From assembly GCA_002405445.1 (NCBI GenBank), contig DHLV01000239.1, positions 1 to 7,227 on the forward strand: a DNA stretch of 7,227 bases. The letters are read 5' to 3'. This stretch comes from Flammeovirgaceae bacterium UBA4659. Lineage in GTDB: Bacteria > Bacteroidota > Bacteroidia > Cytophagales > Cyclobacteriaceae. This document shows, piece by piece, positions 1 through 6,049 of this stretch (the stretch's first letter is position 1; the number at the start of each line of letters is the position of its first letter). A program made the translations under genes and the position numbers. The notes beneath the pieces are model-generated. The model saw nothing but the letters and a program-made list of their open reading frames with translations, made no database searches and was not told the DNA's origin.

Positions 1-1
1 T

Positions 2-634
2 ACGTCTCTCAATGGTACTTCTAACTTAATTGATGTGTATTGTGTGGCCAGCGAAGGATACCGCGAACATTTTCAATCGCTGGGGGCGGATAGCCGAAAG
101 CTCATTGTTACCGGCATGCCAAATTTTGATAATGTTGAGTCATTAAAGTACAATACTTTTCCGCACCGTAACTACGTGCTGGTGGCGACCTCGGATATCA
201 GAGAACTGATGGGGCATGATGATCGTCCGGAGTTTATTCGAAAGTGCGTAGCCATCGCGCAAGGGCGTCAGTTGATTTTTAAACTTCATCCAAACGAGAA
301 TAAGAAAAGGGCAATTCATGAAATACATGAACATGCGCCCAATGCGTGGGTCTACACTGATGGGAATGTCAACGAAATGATTTACCACTGTGAAGAACTT
401 GTTACGCAGTTTTCTACGGTTGTATATGTTGGGCTCGCCCTTGGCAAAAAGGTTCACTCCTATTTTGATTTGAAAGAACTCAAAAGAAAAACACCCATTC
501 AAAATGGAGGTCGTTCGGCTGCTCATATCGCGGCCATTTGCCGCAGGTTCATTGAATATCCGCACGACAAAGAAAAATTTTTAGCGGAGGAACTACCTAC
601 CATCGAGGCAGACTATCAAAAAATTGCTTGTTAG
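2..634 (+). CDS. GT-B-fold glycosyltransferase-like protein (CDP-glycerol transferase / sugar 2-epimerase-like), 5' end missing
   Basis: The reading frame is open from base 2, so the N-terminal half lies outside the window and 210 C-terminal residues are visible. A GTG at 35 is only an internal codon of this longer gene. The visible part looks like the second Rossmann domain of a GT-B protein. It has a linker of the type LGADSRKLIVTGMPNFD, a strand ending in KLHPNE (HP at residues 96-97), and a late QFSTVVYVGLALGKKV segment (136-151), as in nucleotide-sugar-binding domains. The HP motif recalls CDP-glycerol glycerophosphotransferases and several bacterial sialyltransferase families, while the GMP/FD linker also recalls hydrolysing UDP-GlcNAc 2-epimerases. 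These share a fold and I cannot separate them here. One base separates it from the cytidylyltransferase gene, so it is probably co-transcribed. A role in transferring the activated sugar made by the downstream genes is inference. Confidence 0.7.
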   Translation, partial: TSLNGTSNLIDVYCVASEGYREHFQSLGADSRKLIVTGMPNFDNVESLKYNTFPHRNYVLVATSDIRELMGHDDRPEFIRKCVAIAQGRQLIFKLHPNENKKRAIHEIHEHAPNAWVYTDGNVNEMIYHCEELVTQFSTVVYVGLALGKKVHSYFDLKELKRKTPIQNGGRSAAHIAAICRRFIEYPHDKEKFLAEELPTIEADYQKIAC

Positions 635-635
635 C

Positions 636-1454
636 ATGGGCGGAACAAACGTGGTAACGGTGGTGCAAGCAAGATTAAGTTCAACGCGCTTGCCTGGAAA
701 GGCGATGTTGCCGCTATGTAGTGAGCCGTTGTTATTGCGGATGGTGCAGCGTGTAAAAGCAGCAAAGAAAGTGGGCACGGTGGTAGTTGCTACTACTACC
801 CATACTGAAGATGATGCGATTGTTGCAATGTGTGAAGAAAATCAAATTGAAGTATACCGCGGAAGTAAATTTGATTTATTGGATCGTCACTACCAAGTGG
901 CGAGCAGATACAAGGCAGATGTAGTGGTGAAGATTCCGTCAGACTGTCCGCTGATAGATGCAAAAGTGATTGATAAAGTACTGGAATTTTTTTTGGCGAG
1001 TAACGGTAAGTTTGATTACGCCAGCAATCTACATCCGGCTACTTATCCTGATGGCAATGATGTTGAAGTAATGTCATTCGCTGCGCTTGAACAAACTTGG
1101 GAAAACGCCATCGCCCCCATGGAACTGGAACACACAACACCGTATATCTGGGAACGTCCACATCAATTCAATATTGGAAACGTAACCTGGGAGACCGGTT
1201 TAGATCATTCGATGACGCACCGGTGGACGATTGATTATGCCGAAGACTATGAGTTTATCAAACAGGTGTATGAGAAGCTTTTCTACAACAATCCTGAATT
1301 TACGTTACAAGATATTTTGAATTTGCTTGACGAGGCTCCGTCAATGATGGAAATCAATGGCAAATGGGCTGGAGTAAACTGGTATCGTAACCATTTACAT
1401 GAGCTGAAAACAATCAATAAACAACAAACCCGAATAGTAGAACAAGTTTCATGA
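636..1454 (+). CDS. spsF: SpsF-type cytidylyltransferase (CMP-sugar synthetase-like)
   Basis: This 272-residue protein belongs to the CTP_transf_3 / acylneuraminate cytidylyltransferase group, SpsF branch. It is expected to activate a sugar or ulosonic acid with CTP in the cytosol. Visible motifs are the N-terminal nucleotide-binding signature QARLSSTRLPGK (residues 11-22), SDCPLID (102-108, metal-binding Asp), NDVEVMS (141-147) and RWTID (196-200). Length is near the family norm, with a C-terminal tail of about 40 residues. The ATG at 636 puts the first strand (VVTVVQAR) just after the start and leaves one base after the upstream stop. A TTG at 624 in the same frame would add four residues and overlap the upstream gene, and is less likely. 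The stop overlaps the next start by 4 bp (ATGA). In a locus with a NeuB homologue, SpsF is the best candidate for the CMP-activating step; B. subtilis spsE-spsF is the known parallel pairing. The exact substrate is unknown. Confidence 0.88.
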   Translation: MGGTNVVTVVQARLSSTRLPGKAMLPLCSEPLLLRMVQRVKAAKKVGTVVVATTTHTEDDAIVAMCEENQIEVYRGSKFDLLDRHYQVASRYKADVVVKIPSDCPLIDAKVIDKVLEFFLASNGKFDYASNLHPATYPDGNDVEVMSFAALEQTWENAIAPMELEHTTPYIWERPHQFNIGNVTWETGLDHSMTHRWTIDYAEDYEFIKQVYEKLFYNNPEFTLQDILNLLDEAPSMMEINGKWAGVNWYRNHLHELKTINKQQTRIVEQVS

Positions 1455-2308
1455 CTAGTCACGAATTGAAGCAATTGAAACACTTGGCACTTTTGGTGCG
1501 AGAGAATATTATCAAACTATCTACTGATGGTGGTTGCTTTACGGGAGCGTCACTTTCTTGTGCAGACCTGTTTGTTTTTCTGTATCAAAGATGTTTAAAT
1601 GTCACAAAAGATAATCTCAACGATCCTCTTCGCGACTACTTGTTTTTGTCAAAAGGCCATGATGTGCCCGCTCTCTATGGATTGTTTGCGGAAATCGGAT
1701 TCATAGAAAAATCAAGACTGGAAAATCACCTGAAGGCAAACGATCATATTTACTGGCATCCCAACACAAATATTCCCGGGGTAGAGTTTCATTCCGGTTC
1801 ACTCGGCCATCTGCCCTCCGTTGCAATGGGTGTGGCATTCGATTGCAAATTAAAAAATCAGAAAAATAAAGTCGTGGTCGTTACTGGCGATGGAGAGCTG
1901 AACGAAGGTTCGGTATGGGAGGCTGCGTTGGTAACGGCCGCGCACAAATTAGATAACCTAATTTGGGTTGTAGATAGAAACTATTTTCAGGCAAACGTGG
2001 CTACGGAAGAGTTGATTCCATTGAATTCTATCAAAGATAAATTTGAAACTTTTGGTTGGAATGCGATAGACGTAGATGGACATGATTTTGAAAGACTAGA
2101 TGAAGCATTTTCAAATCTTCCATTGGGAAACGGAAAGCCAACGATTGTAGTGGCGCACACGGTGCGTGGAAAGGGCCTGCCGAGCATCGAACGGAGAGCC
2201 GACCGCTGGTTCTGCAATTTCACCCACGAAGAAGTAAATGCATTACTAGACGAATTACATGAAAACAAAATGGCCGAGCTGAATTCGGAAACACTTGTCG
2301 TAAGGTAG
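1451..2308 (+). CDS. Transketolase, N-terminal (thiamine diphosphate pyrophosphate-binding) subunit
   Basis: This 285-residue protein is the N half of a split transketolase. It carries the ThDP motif GDGE (146-149), with the partner Asn at N177 in VDRN. It also has LSKGH (66-70), WHPN (102-105), GSLGH (116-120, usually GSLGQ) and TVRGKG (237-242). With the next gene it should form the two-chain enzyme that moves a two-carbon ketol unit from a ketose to an aldehyde. The His equivalents of LSKGH and HP are present. The SGHPG box near residue 30 reads GGCFTGAS, and the late W-H-G position reads DRWFC (251-255). Two classical active-site histidines therefore appear lost, which suggests a specialised enzyme and not the housekeeping pentose-phosphate one. 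The start is the ATG overlapping the spsF stop. The stop is followed by a 97-nt spacer before the C-subunit gene. Confidence 0.92.
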   Translation: MTSHELKQLKHLALLVRENIIKLSTDGGCFTGASLSCADLFVFLYQRCLNVTKDNLNDPLRDYLFLSKGHDVPALYGLFAEIGFIEKSRLENHLKANDHIYWHPNTNIPGVEFHSGSLGHLPSVAMGVAFDCKLKNQKNKVVVVTGDGELNEGSVWEAALVTAAHKLDNLIWVVDRNYFQANVATEELIPLNSIKDKFETFGWNAIDVDGHDFERLDEAFSNLPLGNGKPTIVVAHTVRGKGLPSIERRADRWFCNFTHEEVNALLDELHENKMAELNSETLVVR

Positions 2309-2362
2309 GGCTTGGGCGTTAGGACTTGGTTTAAAAGCTTGAGACTTGTAGGCAAAATAAAA
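2309..2362 (+). repeat. Degenerate gacttg-type short repeats in the spacer between the transketolase genes
   Basis: CTTG cores occur at 2311, 2325, 2338 and 2345, close to multiples of 7 bp apart, with GACTTG repeated exactly at 2323-2328 and 2343-2348. I see no convincing open frame, classical terminator or Bacteroidota-type promoter here. It looks like decayed simple-sequence repeat. The boundaries are approximate. Confidence 0.4.
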
Positions 2363-2402
2363 AGAACATCAACACATTAATACATCTGCACGTCAACACA
2401 TT
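2363..2402 (+). repeat. Five degenerate 8-bp tandem repeats just before the transketolase C-subunit start
   Basis: Consecutive 8-mers read AGAACATC, AACACATT, AATACATC, TGCACGTC and AACACATT. Units 2 and 5 are identical, and positions 4, 5 and 7 (A, C, T) are constant in all five. The array ends 3 nt before the ATG at 2406, so it occupies the whole translation-initiation leader. No Shine-Dalgarno sequence is present. Whether it has a role in expression is unknown. Confidence 0.6.
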
Positions 2403-2405
2403 CAA

Positions 2406-3332
2406 ATGAACTACGAACAACTCATTACCGAATTGGCACTAGCCGATGAACGCTTCATCATTATGACGGCTGAGAACCGTGCGTTGATTCGAAATATTCC
2501 CAACAACCCTGCTTTAGCAAACCGCTTTGTTGATACAGGCATTACTGAGCAAACCATGATTGGCATGGCCGCGGGCTTGGCATTGCGCGGACGCATTCCG
2601 GTTGTGCATGCGCTGGCTGCTTTCTTAACCATGCGTGCTTTTGAGTTCATCCGTACGGATGTAGGTATTGCAAATTTGCCTGTGAAGCTCACTGGTTTTA
2701 TACCAGGTTTACTTTCTGACGGCAACGGGCCCACGCATCAAGCAATTGAAGATATATCCATCATGCGTGGCATACCAGGGATGCAGGTATTTGCTCCAGC
2801 CGATGAGGAAGATATGCTTCTGATGTTGCCCGCGATTTGGAAATCCAATTACCCGGCTTATACACGCGCAAATTTGATAAAACCTTTGTATCAGCACGAC
2901 AAGAATTTTGTGATCGGCAAGGCGGAAGTAGTAGCAGAACCGAGCACTGTTACATTTTTGGTTTACGGCATGCTATTCAATCAAGTACTACAAGCAAAGG
3001 AAATTCTGGAAGCGCATGGCCACTCGGTGGGCTTGGTAAACATGCGGAGCCTCAAGCCGGTAGATGAACAAATAATCATTGACGCTGCCGAGCAAAGCGA
3101 GTTGGTGGTGATTGTTGAAGACCATTTTAAAATTGGAGGTCTCTATTCGATCGTTGCCGAGGTGTTACTCAAGCATCAACTGACGGCCAACGTACATTCC
3201 ATTTCACTTCAGCACAAATGGTTCAAAGCTGCGCGCTTGAGCGAAGTGTTGGAGCACGAAGATTTTACTCCAAAGAAGATTGCTGCACAAACCATTTTAG
3301 CATTAGAGTCCACTTCAAAAGTTAAAATATGA
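2406..3332 (+). CDS. Transketolase, C-terminal (pyrimidine-binding plus C) subunit
   Basis: This 308-residue protein is the second half of the split transketolase. The pyrimidine domain (about 1-160) carries the catalytic Glu in TGITEQ (E48), which activates the thiamine aminopyrimidine, and GPTHQAIED (108-116) with the conserved active-site His H111. Arg154 in YTRANL fits the substrate-binding Arg of the family. The C-terminal domain (about 175-300) has the usual VVIVEDHFKIGGL segment (234-246). The stretch that normally reads GSHAG before GPTHQ reads TGFIPG here (96-101), so the His that binds sugar phosphate in classical transketolases appears to be Ile99. That points to a non-phosphorylated or differently held substrate (inference). 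The start follows the 8-bp repeat array. The stop overlaps the aminotransferase start by 4 bp, indicating translational coupling to that gene. Confidence 0.92.
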   Translation: MNYEQLITELALADERFIIMTAENRALIRNIPNNPALANRFVDTGITEQTMIGMAAGLALRGRIPVVHALAAFLTMRAFEFIRTDVGIANLPVKLTGFIPGLLSDGNGPTHQAIEDISIMRGIPGMQVFAPADEEDMLLMLPAIWKSNYPAYTRANLIKPLYQHDKNFVIGKAEVVAEPSTVTFLVYGMLFNQVLQAKEILEAHGHSVGLVNMRSLKPVDEQIIIDAAEQSELVVIVEDHFKIGGLYSIVAEVLLKHQLTANVHSISLQHKWFKAARLSEVLEHEDFTPKKIAAQTILALESTSKVKI

Positions 3333-4663
3333 GTCAATCCTATCCCGATATCACCATCTCCAATGCCTGGTACGAGCGCGCGAAGCAAATCATGTTTCCC
3401 GTTACGCAAACCATGGCGAAAGGCCCTTCGCAATATGTAAATGGAGTAGCTCCTAAATATTTGTCTAGAGCCAAAGACGGACACGTGTGGGATGTGGATG
3501 GCAACGAGTATATCGACTACAACATGGGTATCGGCCCCATTTCTCTGGGTTACGGATATGAAGCGGTTGACAATGCTATCAAAAAACAATTGGAAGATGG
3601 CATTACCTTTTCATTGATGCACCCGCTGGAAGTAGAGCTGAGTGAATTGATTCACCGCATTATTCCCAATGCAGAAGCAGTACGTATTGCCAAAACGGGC
3701 GCGGAAGTTTGCAGCGCGGCTATTCGGATTTCTCGCGCATTTACCGGGAAAAAAAAAGTACTATGTTGTGGTTATCACGGGTGGCATGATTGGTACATCG
3801 GTACTACCAGCCGGGCGGAGGGAATCCCTCAGGAGATTAAAGATCTGTCAGCTACGTTTGATTACAATAACATCGAATCGTTAAAAGCCAAGTTAGACGA
3901 TGACGTGGCTTGTGTGATTTTGGAGCCATTTATTTTTGAAGCGCCCAAGGACAACTTCTTGGAAAAAGTACAGGCGCTTTGTCAAGCGAATGGTACGTTA
4001 CTGATTTTTGATGAAATGTGGACAGGCTTTCGTGCAGCGGTTGGTGGTGCACAAGAATATTTTGGTATCACGCCTGATTTGGCCGTTTACTCAAAAGCCT
4101 TTGCCAACGGAATGCCCATCGCATTACTGACAGGCAGAAAAGATGTGATGCAGCTTTTCGAGAAAGATGTGTTCTTCTACTCCACCTTTGGCGGTGAGGC
4201 ATTGTCGATGGCTGCTGCAATGGCCACAATTCATGAGATGATTGAAAAAAATGTTCCTGCTGCATTGGCTGCAAAGGGTAAGACATTGAGAGAAGGATAT
4301 AATGTGTTAGTGGCAAAACATCATCTCAGTTCCGTAACTACTTGCCAGGGTTTTGACTGTCGTACGATCATCACCTTCAATGCATCTGCCGGTGACCCGC
4401 TGATTTTGAAGTCATTCGTGCAGCAAGAAATGATTAAGCGAGGAATCTTATGGGGCGGATTTCATAACGTGTGCTTTACGCATACAGATGAGGATATCCA
4501 AAAAACGTTGGCGGCATACGATGAGGTGTTGGCGTTGTTGGCCAATGCATTGAATGAAAATAATGTCGCGCAGCAGTTGCGCGGTAAACCCGTGGAGGCT
4601 GTGTTTAGAAAAGTGGGTGATGTTCAGAAAATATTTAAGGAGAAAGAGTTGCAAGTAAAATGA
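3329..4663 (+). CDS. Class III PLP-dependent aminotransferase, glutamate-1-semialdehyde 2,1-aminomutase-like
   Basis: This 444-residue fold-type I PLP enzyme of the class III group most resembles HemL-like aminomutases. PLP-site features are TGAEV (123-127, phosphate loop), YHGWHDWY (149-156, ring stacking), FDEMWTGF (227-234, Asp228 to the pyridine nitrogen) and Lys256 in VYSKAFANG as the Schiff-base lysine. Length is close to that of the family. Because of its neighbours it is unlikely to be the tetrapyrrole enzyme. It probably transaminates, or shifts an amino group on, a sugar or small aldehyde intermediate of the pathway, acting with the transketolase and the dehydrogenase (inference). 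Both its start and its stop sit in ATGA overlaps with neighbours. A run of nine A lies at 3749-3757, encoding consecutive lysines. HemL itself would be expected elsewhere in the genome. Confidence 0.9.
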   Translation: MSQSYPDITISNAWYERAKQIMFPVTQTMAKGPSQYVNGVAPKYLSRAKDGHVWDVDGNEYIDYNMGIGPISLGYGYEAVDNAIKKQLEDGITFSLMHPLEVELSELIHRIIPNAEAVRIAKTGAEVCSAAIRISRAFTGKKKVLCCGYHGWHDWYIGTTSRAEGIPQEIKDLSATFDYNNIESLKAKLDDDVACVILEPFIFEAPKDNFLEKVQALCQANGTLLIFDEMWTGFRAAVGGAQEYFGITPDLAVYSKAFANGMPIALLTGRKDVMQLFEKDVFFYSTFGGEALSMAAAMATIHEMIEKNVPAALAAKGKTLREGYNVLVAKHHLSSVTTCQGFDCRTIITFNASAGDPLILKSFVQQEMIKRGILWGGFHNVCFTHTDEDIQKTLAAYDEVLALLANALNENNVAQQLRGKPVEAVFRKVGDVQKIFKEKELQVK

Positions 4664-5466
4664 TGGAGTTGTTTTCATTAAAAGGAAAAACGGCAATTGT
4701 AACAGGCGCTTGCGGCTTGTTGGGCAGAAATCATTGCAAAGCACTAGCCGAAGCAGGCGCAAAGGTGATCGCTGCCGATGTGGATGAGGTTGCTTCAAAG
4801 AAAATTGCGCAAGATTTAGGTGAAGGACATATGGGCGTTGGGCTTGATGTGTCAAGTGATTTGTCGGTGATGGAAGCGAAGGAATCAATTTTAGAAAGAT
4901 ATGGCAGGATTGACGTGCTGGTGAACAACGCAGCGATCAATGACATGTTTGAAAATCCCAATGCAGCATTGGAGTTGTCCAAGTTTGAAAACTACCCCAT
5001 CAGCCTTTGGAAGAAATCACTTGACGTGAATGTGACGGGAGTTTTTTTATGTAGTCAGATTTTTGGTACAGTGATGGCCGAAGCGAAGCAAGGAAGTATC
5101 ATCAACATTGCCTCGACCTATGGTGTAACCGCACCTGACCAGAAGCTTTATCAAAATGAAAAGGGCGAGCAAACTTTTTACAAGTCGGCTTCTTACCCCA
5201 CCACCAAAGGGGCGGTTATCAGTTTCACAAGATTCTTGGCAGCGTATTGGGGAGACAAGGGCGTTCGCGTAAATGCTTTGTCGCCAGGCGGAGTGGAAAA
5301 CGGGCAACAAGAGTTTTTCAAATCAAATTATGCCGAACGCACCCCATTGGGTAGAATGGCTCAGCCCACGGATTATAAAGGCGCAATTGTGTTTTTAGCG
5401 AGCGATGCCTCAAACTATATGACGGGTGGAAATTTGGTAGTAGATGGAGGGTGGACGATAATTTAA
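4660..5466 (+). CDS. Short-chain dehydrogenase/reductase, PtmA-like
   Basis: This 268-residue classical SDR has the nucleotide-binding loop TGACGLLG (15-22), LDV (62-64), NNAA (89-92), the active-site Asn of DVNVTG (N124), Ser152 in IASTYG, the YxxxK pair Tyr179/Lys183 (YPTTK), and a C-terminal VDGGW. Ser and Tyr are 27 residues apart instead of about 13, because of a charged insertion at about 158-175. I associate this longer loop with SDRs of flagellin/legionaminate loci such as Campylobacter PtmA; that is recall, not a search. The enzyme should be an NAD(P)-dependent alcohol/ketone oxidoreductase acting on a sugar intermediate. D40 after the second strand (VIAAD) favours NAD over NADP. The ATG at 4660 overlaps the upstream stop, and a second ATG follows directly at 4663. 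The next gene begins after a 61-nt spacer with a stem-loop. Confidence 0.9.
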   Translation: MMELFSLKGKTAIVTGACGLLGRNHCKALAEAGAKVIAADVDEVASKKIAQDLGEGHMGVGLDVSSDLSVMEAKESILERYGRIDVLVNNAAINDMFENPNAALELSKFENYPISLWKKSLDVNVTGVFLCSQIFGTVMAEAKQGSIINIASTYGVTAPDQKLYQNEKGEQTFYKSASYPTTKGAVISFTRFLAAYWGDKGVRVNALSPGGVENGQQEFFKSNYAERTPLGRMAQPTDYKGAIVFLASDASNYMTGGNLVVDGGWTII

Positions 5467-5476
5467 AAGTAATATT

Positions 5477-5506
5477 TGAGAAATGAAAATCGGGTGGCAT
5501 TTCTCA
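5477..5506 (+). other. Stem-loop, perfect 9-bp arms
   Basis: TGAGAAATG at 5477-5485 pairs exactly with CATTTCTCA at 5498-5506 around a 12-nt loop. It starts 10 nt after the dehydrogenase stop and ends 21 nt before the phosphatase start. No T-run follows, so it is not a standard intrinsic terminator. An mRNA stability, processing or attenuation element between the two halves of the operon is possible. Confidence 0.6.
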
Positions 5507-5527
5507 CATCTGTAACCGTTAAAGAAG

Positions 5528-6037
5528 ATGTCGATAACAGAGATAAAAAGACGAGCCGAAAAGATAAAGTTGATGATTACCGATGTGGATGGTGTGCTCA
5601 CAGACAACGGTGTGTACTATTCTGGCAATGGTGAAGAGTTAAAACGCTTTTCGTTTCGCGATGGCATGGGTGTGGAGCGCCTGCGAAAAATTGCTTCCAT
5701 CGAAACGGGCATCATCACGCGTGAAGATTCCTTGCCTGTATCGAAGCGTGCTGAGAAACTGAAAATAAAAGAATTACATATGGGCGTAATGGACAAAGCC
5801 CAGCGGTTGCAGGAAATCATGGATCGTATTAAAATTTCAAAAGAAGAGATTGCCTACATCGGTGACGACATCAATGATGAAGAAATCATGAAGCAAGTTG
5901 GCTTGTGCGCTTGTCCGGGTGATGCCATGAGTTTTGCGAGGAGGGTGGCGCATTATGTATGTACCACCAATGGCGGCCACGGGGCATTTCGAGAATTTGC
6001 TGAACTCATTATCAATAGTAAAATCAACCATAACTAA
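5528..6037 (+). CDS. KdsC / KDN9P-phosphatase-type HAD phosphatase
   Basis: This 169-residue HAD phosphatase has a minimal C0-type cap and no separate cap domain. It contains motif I DVDGVLTD (19-26; nucleophile D19, acid/base D21), Thr64 in GIITRE (motif II), Lys90 in VMDK (motif III), GDDINDEE (112-119, motif IV Asp cluster), and the family C-terminal GGHGAFRE (149-156), which in KdsC reaches the neighbouring subunit's active site. Length matches KdsC-like enzymes, which are tetramers. Known family activities are Kdo-8-phosphate phosphatase and, in Bacteroides thetaiotaomicron (BT1713), KDN-9-phosphate phosphatase. Directly before a NeuB homologue, the likely job is to remove the terminal phosphate from the ulosonate made by that synthase. 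This implies that the NeuB substrate is phosphorylated (inference). A purine-rich AAAGAAG abuts the ATG, but too closely to be a normal ribosome-binding site. Confidence 0.9.
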   Translation: MSITEIKRRAEKIKLMITDVDGVLTDNGVYYSGNGEELKRFSFRDGMGVERLRKIASIETGIITREDSLPVSKRAEKLKIKELHMGVMDKAQRLQEIMDRIKISKEEIAYIGDDINDEEIMKQVGLCACPGDAMSFARRVAHYVCTTNGGHGAFREFAELIINSKINHN

Positions 6038-6049
6038 AACACCATTCCT

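Noticed and set aside
143..565. 140-codon open frame on the minus strand
   Set aside because: It lies wholly antisense to the glycosyltransferase-like gene, which has clear family motifs. The minus-strand translation has no recognisable domain.
624..635. TTG at 624 as the spsF start
   Set aside because: It adds four residues before the conserved first strand and overlaps the previous gene. ATG at 636 fits the family N-terminus better.
2309..2405. CRISPR array or attachment site in the spacer
   Set aside because: The repeats are only 7-8 bp and degenerate, without spacers of constant length. There is no integrase or tRNA nearby.
2837..3067. 76-codon plus-strand frame inside the transketolase C gene
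   Set aside because: It is an alternative frame within a conserved coding region and has no independent evidence of translation.
3329..4663. Housekeeping hemL (tetrapyrrole glutamate-1-semialdehyde aminomutase)
   Set aside because: The family match is real, but the gene is embedded by 4-bp overlaps in a sugar operon, and motifs such as YHGWHDWY and DEMWTGF differ from the usual HemL wording.
4448..4888. 146-codon minus-strand frame across the aminotransferase/SDR junction
   Set aside because: The translation is rich in Gln, His, Leu and Pro, typical of an antisense shadow, and overlaps two real genes.
5477..5506. Intrinsic terminator after the dehydrogenase gene
   Set aside because: The stem is perfect, but no T-run follows and the phosphatase gene starts 21 nt later, so I list it only as a stem-loop.
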